From Candidatus Babelota bacterium (GTDB lineage: Bacteria; Babelota; Babeliae; Babelales; UASB340): 35,794 nucleotides of DNA. Positions 1-7,562 of the stretch are shown piece by piece; the first letter of the stretch is position 1, and every line of letters begins with the position of its first letter. The stretch is from positions 1 through 35,794 of the forward strand of contig WJIY01000014.1 in assembly GCA_014730005.1 (NCBI GenBank). The letters are read 5' to 3'. The translations under genes and the position numbers were made by a program. The notes below the pieces were generated by a model. The model saw nothing but the letters and a program-made list of their open reading frames with translations, searched no databases and was not told the DNA's origin.

Positions 1-48
1 AAAATGCTTGCAAAAATTGTCAAATTCGTAGAAAATTGTTTCCAACAT
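1..48 (-). CDS. Transposase, N-terminal fragment (partial, runs off the left edge)
   Basis: Sixteen codons are visible, reading MLETIFYEFDNFCKHF. The start codon is preceded by a purine-rich AGAAAGGA Shine-Dalgarno about 8 bases upstream. The right-hand copy encodes the same peptide with V in place of F at residue 9. The aromatic/acidic pattern ending in DNFCKHF resembles the start of IS982-type DDE transposases as I remember them, but 16 residues cannot fix a family. Whether the rest of the gene is intact cannot be seen. Confidence 0.6.
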   Translation of the reverse strand, partial: MLETIFYEFDNFCKHF

Positions 49-56
49 TATTTGTT

Positions 57-107
57 CCTTTCTCTAAATTTCTTTCTGGGTAGTTTACCTAGTTTTTTAG
101 AGAAAGG
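57..107 (-). promoter_or_regulatory. Hairpin covering the transposase ribosome binding site (left IS copy)
   Basis: CCTTTCTCTAAA (57-68) pairs with TTTAGAGAAAGG (96-107), a 12-bp perfect stem. An inner imperfect stem (CTGGGTA with TACCTAG, 6 of 7 pairs) has a 3-base loop. In the transposase transcript the 3' arm contains AGAAAGG, the likely Shine-Dalgarno, so folding would hide it. Restricting transposase translation from read-through RNA is a known strategy in other IS families; its use here is inferred. Confidence 0.6.
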
Positions 108-137
108 TTATTTTTTTCTTATCCAGAGTTGGCGTTA

Positions 138-374
138 AATAGGATCGCTCAGATGGCTTTTTTTGTTAATAGAAATCTAAACTTTTTTTACTTTGGGCAA
201 AGTCCTGTGAAAGAAATAAACCCATTAATCATCAACGAAAATTTATCCCAATAATTTTATTGAAATTAATATTGGTCATCATTGATTAATAATCCAATTA
301 TTTCACTTACCAGCAAAAATTAGGCATAATCTAAAAGATTTCAGGTAATGTATTCTATTTTGAAAGGGTAAATC
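138..374. other. Gene-free gap between the IS end and the first small gene
   Basis: I see no convincing gene in this stretch. It contains ACTTTG-GG-CAAAGT (190-203), a compact 6-bp dyad, and a wider pair ATTAATCA (224-231) with TGATTAAT (283-290). Either could be an operator or a structured leader for the small genes starting at 375, but neither is followed by a T run that would mark a terminator. No promoter is clear enough to name. Confidence 0.4.
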
Positions 375-554
375 ATGTTAAGGCAAATAAAGGGTATAAT
401 TTTAATTTTTCTTGGTCTTTCAATATTTTTTCCAGAATTATTTAATTTAATGGCATTTAAAATAATTTTGGCACTTGTTTTAATCTGGTTTGGCTTTAAA
501 CTTTTATTTGGTAATAATATTAAAAGTAATAATTATATGAATAAAAATGGATAA
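375..554 (+). CDS. Small two-helix membrane protein, 59 aa
   Basis: I do not recognise a named gene. The ORF starts at ATG 375, eight bases after GAAAGGG, and encodes 59 residues. Two hydrophobic segments (about residues 6-20 and 28-46) are separated by a short FFPELFN turn, a layout like the small LiaI/LiaF-type or DUF5668-like transmembrane units. The stop lies inside the next gene: the downstream ATG at 547 overlaps it by 8 bp, so translation is probably coupled. Both proteins share the pattern KG, hydrophobic helix, acidic/aromatic turn, then a second helix with a GF motif, suggesting an ancient tandem duplication. Function is unknown. Confidence 0.6.
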   Translation: MLRQIKGIILIFLGLSIFFPELFNLMAFKIILALVLIWFGFKLLFGNNIKSNNYMNKNG

Positions 555-735
555 TAAATTTAAAGGAACATTATATCTCATAACTGGAATTTTAATTTCA
601 TTTGTATTTTTAGGTGAATTTTTAATAAAATTCGCGCTTGCCTTATTCGGTTTTTACTTAATTTATAAAGGCTTGCAACTTAGAAATGATCCTAATGTTA
701 TGTTTTATATTCACCGATTTAGAAACCGCTTCTAA
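547..735 (+). CDS. Small two-helix membrane protein, 62 aa
   Basis: This 62-residue product overlaps the stop codon of the preceding small gene. It has two hydrophobic spans (about residues 8-22 and 26-43) and a short positively charged C-terminal tail ending in RFRNRF, which predicts a cytoplasmic C-terminus. It resembles its upstream neighbour in layout and in the KG...GxxL...FLGEFL turn. No catalytic residues are visible. The pair may form a hetero-oligomeric membrane unit, but this is inference. It converges on the LRR/glycosyltransferase gene with only 11 bp between the two stop codons. Confidence 0.6.
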   Translation: MDNKFKGTLYLITGILISFVFLGEFLIKFALALFGFYLIYKGLQLRNDPNVMFYIHRFRNRF

Positions 736-746
736 AGATTTGAAAA

Positions 747-2693
747 TCATTTTTTATATCTAATAAATTCTGAAAATTTTAAAGCGCCTTTACAGGCATA
801 AAAAATATCAGTTTTATTTTCTTGATTCTCATCTGAAAAATAAAATTTTTCTATACTACTTACGCAATCTAAATAAACATTTGTTTTTGTAGGAACCAAA
901 TCTAATTTCAAAAATCTTGAAAAAATACTAAAAATTGATTGATCATGTCTTGCCCATCCAAAACCATATCGTGCTGATCCATCATCTTGAAAATTTTTTA
1001 GATCTTTTGTTAGTTCATAAATTGGTAAAACATAATTTTGATATAAAGCTTTACTTAAACCTTGAACCCCAGAAATAATTCCCTTGGATTGTGCAATCCA
1101 ATTATTTTTTTTTGAATTCAAATTAAATATGTTTAAAACATGCTGTGTGCATAGATCTTTAATCTTAAATTCTTCATTCTTATTTAAAATAACGTTTTCT
1201 TGTGAGTCTAAATATTTGATATGCCAAGGCTGATCTTCGAGTAAAAAATAACCCTTTTTTTGGATGTAATAAAATAAATTATCTAACGGTTTTAAAATAA
1301 TAGTTCCAGCATCAACATATAAAAAATAATCAAACATATCTAATGCCTGCTTAAAAACAACAGGTTTCCATGCATACCATCCTCTAGCTTTTTTGCCAAA
1401 TTTATTAATATCAAATTTTTTTAAAATATCTGGATGAGTCTTTTCAACATCAAAAACTTCTACTTTATCAATCGTATTCAAATAATCTCGTTGTTTACCT
1501 GTTAAACCCAAATCAAAAACCGCAATTTTTTTGGTTTTATCAAAATTTGTTTTATGTATGCTTCCAATCAATTGAATTAAACAACCAAAAAAATCGCTAT
1601 CACTAGCCGTACAGAAAAAAAGTTCATTCTTTAAGTCTGTAGGTCTTTTTTTAATTTTAGGAGTAAAATACAAAAAGTCATCGCATAAATTATTATCATT
1701 CAAAGATATTTTTTGAAGATCTAATCGTTTGAAACTCTCAGGTAAATAATTTAATTGATTATTATCCAAAATTAAAAACTTTAAGCTCCTCAACTCACCC
1801 ATTTTGTTCGGAAGCTGCTTAAGTTTATTGTGGCTAATATCTAAAAAACATAACTTTTCTAAATACGAAATAGTTTCTGGAAGATATTTAATTTGATTAT
1901 TTTTGGCATCTAATCTTATTAAATTTTTTAAATTCCAAATATTTGTTGGCAATTTTTTAATCTTATTATTTGAAACATTGAGTATTTTGATTTGTGATGC
2001 TTTGCAGAGTTCTTCAGGAATATTTTCTAAGCAATTATTTTGCAAATCAACTTGTTCTATTTGAGGTATTTGATCAAGAGTTACAGTTTTTAAAATGTAT
2101 AAAATTCCATCAATTGAACTAAGATGCAAATTAGAAAGATTTAATTTACAATTTAAAATTTCAAGTTTTTTTGAATAAGCAACCTCTTTTAAATCAAGAC
2201 TTAATACCTTTTTTCTATTATTTAAAATATCATGATCGTTATACATCAAAAAAAATTGTTTTCTTATAAAATCTTTTATCTCATTAGATATTTTTTTATT
2301 TTTTACAAAATATTCGTCTTTTCTTGGATCTTTAATTTTTTTAATATATTCACGAGCAAGAGCATGCGAAATCAACTTAAAATTAAATATGCAAGCCGCT
2401 TGAAACAAATCCCAAAACTCTTCTGGATAATTGGAAAATTTTAATTCTGATAAATGCTCTATAATCTGAAAACTATTTAATTTTGATTTAGCCAAATTTA
2501 ATTCATGTTTATATTTTAATAATAAATCTAGTGATTGTTGATCGATAACATTTAGTTTTTCAATATCAACAAAACTAACAGACGATGGAATAGTTAATGA
2601 GCAATTATCGTCAGATAAAGTCACACGCGTAAAAGAACTTGTAAAATATAGAAAAATAAAAAATATAAAACTTGATAACTTTTTTATAATCAT
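747..2693 (-). CDS. Secreted leucine-rich-repeat protein fused to a glycosyltransferase-like domain
   Basis: The 648-residue product begins at MIIKK (complement of 2691-2693), just after AAGGAGAAGGT; the longer frame from 2762 lacks such a site. Residues 6-20 form a signal peptide or anchor. A helical region of about 180 residues follows. Then come five 23-residue leucine-rich repeats plus a partial one (about 205-340) with the LxxLxLxxNxLxxLP pattern. Residues 357-640 resemble a GT-A fold: FCTASDSDFF, FDLGLT, a YAWKP block (440-444) and a VDAG motif (460-463) that could bind metal and sugar nucleotide. FDLGLT with YAWKP recalls DUF1647, known to me mainly from animals. Exported LRR proteins often bind host or surface partners; an enzyme steered by the repeats is my inference. 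It lies divergently from another GT-like gene. Confidence 0.75.
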   Translation of the reverse strand: MIIKKLSSFIFFIFLYFTSSFTRVTLSDDNCSLTIPSSVSFVDIEKLNVIDQQSLDLLLKYKHELNLAKSKLNSFQIIEHLSELKFSNYPEEFWDLFQAACIFNFKLISHALAREYIKKIKDPRKDEYFVKNKKISNEIKDFIRKQFFLMYNDHDILNNRKKVLSLDLKEVAYSKKLEILNCKLNLSNLHLSSIDGILYILKTVTLDQIPQIEQVDLQNNCLENIPEELCKASQIKILNVSNNKIKKLPTNIWNLKNLIRLDAKNNQIKYLPETISYLEKLCFLDISHNKLKQLPNKMGELRSLKFLILDNNQLNYLPESFKRLDLQKISLNDNNLCDDFLYFTPKIKKRPTDLKNELFFCTASDSDFFGCLIQLIGSIHKTNFDKTKKIAVFDLGLTGKQRDYLNTIDKVEVFDVEKTHPDILKKFDINKFGKKARGWYAWKPVVFKQALDMFDYFLYVDAGTIILKPLDNLFYYIQKKGYFLLEDQPWHIKYLDSQENVILNKNEEFKIKDLCTQHVLNIFNLNSKKNNWIAQSKGIISGVQGLSKALYQNYVLPIYELTKDLKNFQDDGSARYGFGWARHDQSIFSIFSRFLKLDLVPTKTNVYLDCVSSIEKFYFSDENQENKTDIFYACKGALKFSEFIRYKK

Positions 2694-2776
2694 ACCTTCT
2701 CCTTGAATTGCAAACTTTTTAAAGTATGGTAGCATCAAATTCAAATCAATTCTATCATACAAAGGAGAGTGTTTTT
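2694..2776. promoter_or_regulatory. Shared divergent promoter region of the two glycosyltransferase-like genes
   Basis: Only 83 bp separate the two start codons. Both genes carry an AAGGAGA-type ribosome site and open with the same bases, ATGATTATAAAAAA, so the ends of the gap mirror each other. Within the gap GTATGGTAG (2724-2732) and CTATCATAC (2752-2760) form a 9-bp inverted pair with one mismatch, which could be an operator. TATCAT and similar AT-rich hexamers could serve as -10 boxes, but no consensus promoter stands out. Co-regulation is inferred. Confidence 0.4.
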
Positions 2777-3751
2777 ATGATTATAAAAAAAATATATACA
2801 ATTATTATTATTCTATGTATTTATTTAATATTAAATTTAAATGCCACAAATAAAATGAAAACACTCGAAAAAAATATTTCAAATGAAATTGAAGATGATA
2901 AAAAAATTAAAAAGGCCGATTTAATTATTTTCTCATACGATAGGCCAATACAGTTATATGCTTTTTTAGAATCACTTAAAAAAACAAAAAACATTGATTA
3001 TATCGGAGTAATATACAGAATAAGTGATTCAAAATATGAAGACGGATATAAAATAGTTAAAAACGATTTTAAAAATCTCAAATTTTTCAAGCAAGGCGAA
3101 AATCCATCAAAAGATTTTAAGCCATTATTATTAAAATTATTATTTAAACAATCAAATCAAGATTATTTCTTATTTGCAGTTGACGATATTATTGTTACAG
3201 ATAAAGTTGATTTAAGTGAATGCATTAAATATATAGAAAAATACAAAGCCTTAGGATTTTTCTTACGTTTAGGCAAAAATATAACTTCTTGTTATACAAT
3301 AAATCAAACATTTAATCTTCCAAAGTTAAAAGAAAAACAAAAAAATGTATTTAGTTGGCAATTTAAAGGTTCTCCTGGTGATTGGGGTCTTCCAGCTTCA
3401 ACAGATATGACTATCTACAATAAAAATGATTTTAAAAATTTATTTTATACTCTTAACTATACCAATCCCAATAACTTTGAAGGATGTTGGATAAATTCAA
3501 GTGATCAAACAAAAAGTGGATTATGTTTTGAATCTTCAAAAATTGTTAACATCCCAATCAATATCGTTCAAGATATTAAATGGCATCGTTGCATGAATTT
3601 TTTACTTCCAAATGACTTACTCGAAATATTTTTAGATGGATATAAAATCGATATAGAAGATTTAATTACCACAATTAAAAATGCTAGAAACACAGCACCT
3701 CATATGGAATATATATATAAATTTATTAAACGGACTCCTCAGAACTCATAG
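2777..3751 (+). CDS. Exported glycosyltransferase-like protein, 324 aa
   Basis: The start at ATG 2777 is supported by AAAGGAGAG about 7 bases upstream; a longer in-frame extension to 2726 lacks a ribosome site and would run into the divergent promoter. Residues 6-20 form a hydrophobic signal peptide or anchor. From about residue 45 the sequence looks like a GT-A nucleotide-sugar transferase: an opening strand LIIFSYDRP, a run of helices, then FAVDDI (about 134-139), which sits where a DxD metal site would be. HRC (about 275) and the DWG region may be functional. Substrate and acceptor are unknown. It is probably co-expressed with the divergent LRR/glycosyltransferase gene. The 3' end overlaps the convergent MFS gene by 26 bp. 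Confidence 0.65.
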   Translation: MIIKKIYTIIIILCIYLILNLNATNKMKTLEKNISNEIEDDKKIKKADLIIFSYDRPIQLYAFLESLKKTKNIDYIGVIYRISDSKYEDGYKIVKNDFKNLKFFKQGENPSKDFKPLLLKLLFKQSNQDYFLFAVDDIIVTDKVDLSECIKYIEKYKALGFFLRLGKNITSCYTINQTFNLPKLKEKQKNVFSWQFKGSPGDWGLPASTDMTIYNKNDFKNLFYTLNYTNPNNFEGCWINSSDQTKSGLCFESSKIVNIPINIVQDIKWHRCMNFLLPNDLLEIFLDGYKIDIEDLITTIKNARNTAPHMEYIYKFIKRTPQNS

Positions 3752-4931
3752 TTTCATATTTTTTAAATTTTTTAGCACAAGCAAAAAAAAGAATTACAGC
3801 AAGACTACTTGTGATAAAACCAAAAATAAACGGTGCAGTACTATTAATTTTTTGCCACAAAATTCCTGCAACAATACTTGATAAAAGAGTTAAAAAACCA
3901 GTTAAAGTATAAAACATTCCTAAGGCTGTTCCTCGAGTAGTTTTGGACGAAAGATCGGCAACATACGTTCTTTGATTTGTTTCAATCGATGCATATGCCA
4001 TTCCATACAAAATAAAAAGAAAAATAAACATAGGTAATGTTTTTGCAAAAATAAAACCTAAACATATTAATGAAAATAAAAAGTAACCCAAATTTATAAT
4101 TCTTTTTCGTCCAATTTTATCGTAAAATATGCCGACAGGAATAGCAAAAAGCGCATAAAAAATATTATACAAAATATATAAAAATATTGGAATCGCAGTT
4201 GAAGATAGTTTTTCAGGAAAAGCTTGTTGTGTTTTTAAAATTAAAAACATATAACTAAAATTTGAAAAAGAAAAAAGTCCCGAAATAACTAAAAAAAGTT
4301 TTAAGGATTTAGAAAATTTTGAAAATCCAATCTTGGGTAACTTTTTCTCATTATTTACCTTTTTCTCTTTAACAAAATAAAGAGGGATCAATGATGTAAA
4401 TGCTATTATTGCAGCAATTGTAATAATTTTTCTGTATTCAAATTTAAAAATCCAAAATAATAAAAAAACTAAAATAGAACCTAAAATTGCTCCCGATGTA
4501 TCTAATGTTTTATGAAATCCAAAAACCTTACCTCTTTTTTTTGCATATCGCGCCAAAAGAGCATCTCTTGGAGCATCTCGCATGCCTTTTCCTGTTCGTT
4601 CTAAGCTTGAAAAAAGCATTAATTGTGGCCATGTTAAACTCATTGCAGTAAGAGTTTTAAAAACTGCAGAGGTAAAATAACCAGTTTGGACAAAAATTTT
4701 TATTTTTCCTGTTTTATCAGATAAATATCCACTCAAAACTTTAAGAATATTTGCGATGCTATCACGTAATCCTCCAATGATTCCTACAATTATTTCTGAT
4801 CCACCCAAATATTTTATAAAAAATGGCAAAATTGGTGTAATCATTTCACTACTTAAATCATTTATAAGACTTGCAATTCCAAGTAAAACAACATTAAAAT
4901 TCATACCAAAAAAATTTCTTTTTTTTCTCAT
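3726..4931 (-). CDS. Major facilitator superfamily transporter
   Basis: The 401-residue protein has about twelve hydrophobic segments, the normal size and layout for an MFS permease. MFS motif A appears twice: GYLSDKTGK after helix 2 (about residue 68) and GIFYDKIGRKR after helix 8. RTGKGMRDAPRDALLA, in the loop after helix 4, is typical of one bacterial MFS subgroup that also includes many predicted drug or metabolite exporters. The substrate cannot be read from sequence. The start follows a weak AAGAAAG site. The last 26 bp overlap the convergent glycosyltransferase-like gene, so no terminator separates the two. Confidence 0.85.
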   Translation of the reverse strand: MRKKRNFFGMNFNVVLLGIASLINDLSSEMITPILPFFIKYLGGSEIIVGIIGGLRDSIANILKVLSGYLSDKTGKIKIFVQTGYFTSAVFKTLTAMSLTWPQLMLFSSLERTGKGMRDAPRDALLARYAKKRGKVFGFHKTLDTSGAILGSILVFLLFWIFKFEYRKIITIAAIIAFTSLIPLYFVKEKKVNNEKKLPKIGFSKFSKSLKLFLVISGLFSFSNFSYMFLILKTQQAFPEKLSSTAIPIFLYILYNIFYALFAIPVGIFYDKIGRKRIINLGYFLFSLICLGFIFAKTLPMFIFLFILYGMAYASIETNQRTYVADLSSKTTRGTALGMFYTLTGFLTLLSSIVAGILWQKINSTAPFIFGFITSSLAVILFFACAKKFKKYETMSSEESV

Positions 4932-5249
4932 TGTTTATCTTTCTTAATGTTAAATTGTTGATAAATAAATTAGCTAAAAAAAGAATCTTAATCATTTTTT
5001 ATATCTGATTATTTAGCACATATATATTGCAAATATTAACCTATTTAATCAGTTATTTTCTAGAAATCAGTTGAAGACTTATTTTTTTATTATATAGATT
5101 CACGAATAATCCACATTTATATATACAAATCATCCGTAAAAATTTTAATACTCAACCCCAAAATCAAAAATAATTCTACTAAACTTTATTTCTATTTTGA
5201 AATAATGTAATCGCAAAAAATAAAAAAGCTTAAATAATCAAAAGTTAAA
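4932..5249. other. Gene-free 318-bp gap upstream of the MFS gene
   Basis: I see no ORF of interest or RNA gene here. The stretch is very AT-rich and should hold the MFS promoter on the minus strand, but I cannot point to a clean -35/-10 pair. The only clear structure is the terminator hairpin at its right end, which reaches into the folC-like stop codon. Confidence 0.5.
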
Positions 5250-5265
5250 TTATTTAAGCTTTTTT
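5222..5265 (-). terminator. Rho-independent terminator of the folC-like gene (bidirectional form)
   Basis: A 17-bp perfect stem (5222-5238 with 5249-5265) surrounds a 10-base loop. Each arm carries AAGCTT, and A/T runs at the outer ends supply a U tract for either direction. On the minus strand the folC-like stop codon (complement of 5250-5252) lies in the first arm. Confidence 0.8.
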
Positions 5266-6656
5266 ATTCCTTTATTTTGCCAATAATTAGACACTTGATC
5301 ATTAGAACCAGTAATACATATTAAGCCTTCTCTTTCATGTACAATTTCTTGCGCACAATTAAAAGCTTTATCTAAAGATGAAAAAAATTTGGATTTAATT
5401 CCCATTTCTTTGGCTAACAAAAATAAATCATTCACATTTTGACTTTCATTATCATTTTCAAGTGGAACAAAAAATACTTGTCCGCTAACTTTTTTAAATA
5501 AATATCTTATAAGTTTTAACACTTCCTTTGCTTCAACAAATTTACTTAAACCAATTATTAAAACCAATCCTCTTAATGGATGTTGATAATGCAATAATCT
5601 AATTCCCAAAAATAAATTTGTAAAAGCATCTAAATTATCCGCACAATCCAATAATACAGCAGGTTTCTCTTTATCCAATAATTCAAAACGACCTTTTAAC
5701 AAATTGAATTGTTCATTCCAAAAAGTTTTTAATGTTTTAATTGGATTTAATTCTGCTTGACGTTTTAATTCCAATGTTGGACGTCCTCGTTGTCCTTTTT
5801 GTGTTGCAAGCAAATTGCCTTTTAAAAATGGTGAGAATTTGCCCTTTATATCTTCAATATATATTTGTGCAATTCTTTCACCTAAAGAAGCAGCTCTTCC
5901 GTAAAGTTGTTCATATATGTAAGGCAAGCTTGCTAATTTTCTTATAGGCATTACCCATTTAGCATTACGTTCTTGTTCTATATAATTTTTCATTCTTTGA
6001 AGCCGAATTTTGCTTTGTTCAGCAGAAATAAACCAACTATTTGGACGTGAAATCTCAAGCATATGATCTGTTATTTGTTCAAGATCATTTCCTAAAATTT
6101 CAGAATGATCCTGCGCAACTCTAGTAACTACAGAAATTATAGGATTACAAAAATTAGTAGCATCATACTTACCACCCAAACCAACTTCCAAAAAAACAAA
6201 ATCAACATTTTTAGATTTAAAATACAAAAGCGAAGCAATAATTAAAATTTCAAAGGTAGTAGCATTTATATCATTTAATTCAACAACATTAATTACTTTA
6301 TTTAATGAATCTGTAAATTCTTTATTAGATATTGCTTCACCATCAATCGAAATCTGTTCATTATAATTTAAAAAATTCGATGAATATAAAGAGCCAATCT
6401 TAACACCCTCTTCTTGTAATACTTTGGACGCAAAATGTATAGTTAAACTTTTTCCATTTGTTCCTCCAACCAAAGCTATATCTAATTGAGAAGATATATC
6501 ATTAAAAATATTATTAAGCTTGATCATTCTAGAAAGAACATTTTTATCATAATCCATATATCTTCTAGCTGCCAAATAATCTACAATTTCAGAATAACTT
6601 TTTTCTTTGATAATATCTTTTTGAAAATTTTTATTATTAACTTTTTGCATATCCAT
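5250..6656 (-). CDS. folC: FolC-like folylpolyglutamate/dihydrofolate synthase (Mur ligase family)
   Basis: FolC adds glutamate to folates in an ATP-dependent ligation in the cytoplasm. The 468-residue protein shows the family's P-loop as GGTNGKS (about 64-70), the FLEVGLGGKYDATN block (about 155-168) and QDHSEILG. The C-terminal domain contains LLDCADNLDA where most FolC proteins read DGAHNPxA, so the usual His is absent. About 60 residues between the central and C-terminal domains, including a basic/polar KGQRGRPTLELKR stretch, look like an insertion. These changes make substrate preference uncertain; another Mur-ligase relative is possible. The gene stands alone, ending in a strong terminator hairpin. 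Confidence 0.75.
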   Translation of the reverse strand: MDMQKVNNKNFQKDIIKEKSYSEIVDYLAARRYMDYDKNVLSRMIKLNNIFNDISSQLDIALVGGTNGKSLTIHFASKVLQEEGVKIGSLYSSNFLNYNEQISIDGEAISNKEFTDSLNKVINVVELNDINATTFEILIIASLLYFKSKNVDFVFLEVGLGGKYDATNFCNPIISVVTRVAQDHSEILGNDLEQITDHMLEISRPNSWFISAEQSKIRLQRMKNYIEQERNAKWVMPIRKLASLPYIYEQLYGRAASLGERIAQIYIEDIKGKFSPFLKGNLLATQKGQRGRPTLELKRQAELNPIKTLKTFWNEQFNLLKGRFELLDKEKPAVLLDCADNLDAFTNLFLGIRLLHYQHPLRGLVLIIGLSKFVEAKEVLKLIRYLFKKVSGQVFFVPLENDNESQNVNDLFLLAKEMGIKSKFFSSLDKAFNCAQEIVHEREGLICITGSNDQVSNYWQNKGIKKLK

Positions 6657-6748
6657 TTCTTATCCTTAATTTCGTATTGCACAATAAAATAGAATCTAAA
6701 ACATTTACTTTTTAAAACACAGTTATTTTTAAATTCTATTTGTGCTTC

Positions 6749-6776
6749 TTGACTTAAATTAAAAAAAATTTAATAT
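6749..6776 (+). promoter_or_regulatory. Sigma-70-type promoter for the tsaC-nrnA pair
   Basis: TTGACT (6749-6754) and TAATAT (6771-6776) are separated by 16 bp and lie about 70 bp before the tsaC-type start codon, in the 189-bp gap shared with the divergent folC-like gene. Confidence 0.5.
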
Positions 6777-6845
6777 CAACTTTAAATTTAAAAGCTTATC
6801 AAATTCAATCTAATTTATATTAGTGATATTGTCAAAAGCCTAAAA

Positions 6846-7562
6846 ATGCTAAAAAATACTAATACTATTAAAAAAAACAAACAATATGAATGCAAAAAAC
6901 TCTTTTGGTCTGATTCCAAAACAATAAAAAAACTAAAAGATTCCTTACAAGAAGAGAATGTATCTATTACATCTACAGACACAATTTTAGGTTTCTTAGC
7001 GAAAATTTCTAAAAAAAGTTTCAATTTGCTGAATCAATTAAAAGGAAAAAGATCTAATAAGCCATATTTAATTTTAATAAATTCAAAAGACAAAATAACA
7101 AAATTTGTAAATCCTAAAAGTATTGATCATAAACTTCAATATTTGATTAATAAATGTTGGCCTGGACCTTTAACTATAATTTTTAAAGCAAAAAATGACT
7201 TACCTTCTTTTCTGGTTTCAAATGAACAAAAAATCGCAATAAGAAATCCAAATCATACCGAATTGCAAAGACTATTGAATTTTTTCGATGGTTTATTCTC
7301 ATCTAGTGCAAATAAAAGCGGAAAAGAAATACCTAAAAAGATTTCAGAAATTGATAATGAGATTCTAAAAGATATAGAATATATTGTTACTGAACATGAA
7401 AATGATAATAATTTTGACAAAACTAAATATACAGATAAAATCTTGCCCTCAACTATAATAGATGCATCAATAAAAAATGAAATCAATATAATAAGAGAAG
7501 GTGCTTATACTATAAAAAAATTGAAAGAAATTTATGGTGAAAATATTAAAAAAAAAGACTGA
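6846..7562 (+). CDS. tsaC: Threonylcarbamoyl-AMP synthase (TsaC/Sua5/YrdC family)
   Basis: The enzyme makes L-threonylcarbamoyladenylate from threonine, bicarbonate and ATP for the t6A37 modification of ANN-decoding tRNAs. The 238-residue product carries the family signatures: STDTILGF (43-50, the PTDTVYG site), KGKRSNKP (66-73), CWPGPLTI (104-111), SSANKSG (153-159) and PSTIID near the C-terminus. Length fits the short TsaC form without the extra Sua5 domain. No strong Shine-Dalgarno precedes the ATG. Its last 29 bp overlap nrnA, so the two are probably co-translated. TsaB, TsaD and TsaE partners are not in this window. Confidence 0.88.
   Translation: MLKNTNTIKKNKQYECKKLFWSDSKTIKKLKDSLQEENVSITSTDTILGFLAKISKKSFNLLNQLKGKRSNKPYLILINSKDKITKFVNPKSIDHKLQYLINKCWPGPLTIIFKAKNDLPSFLVSNEQKIAIRNPNHTELQRLLNFFDGLFSSSANKSGKEIPKKISEIDNEILKDIEYIVTEHENDNNFDKTKYTDKILPSTIIDASIKNEINIIREGAYTIKKLKEIYGENIKKKD

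Larger units (their letters stand above)
1..137 (-). mobile_element. Insertion sequence end (5' end of an IS, cut by the window edge)
   Basis: These 137 bp match 35654-35790 in inverted orientation with a single mismatch, at position 24. The segment holds the start of a transposase gene on the minus strand (start codon complement at 46-48), its ribosome binding site, a 12-bp stem hairpin (57-68 with 96-107) and a terminus reading outward as TAACGCCAACTCTGG. Similarity to the right copy stops at 137, which I take as the IS boundary. The other end of this copy lies outside the window, so a target-site duplication cannot be tested. The family is uncertain; an IS982-like or related DDE element is my guess from the transposase start only. 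Confidence 0.85.

Noticed and set aside
2694..2762. Longer N-terminus for the LRR/glycosyltransferase protein (start at 2762)
   Set aside because: It lacks a ribosome site, would bury the signal peptide behind 23 residues and crosses the divergent promoter region.
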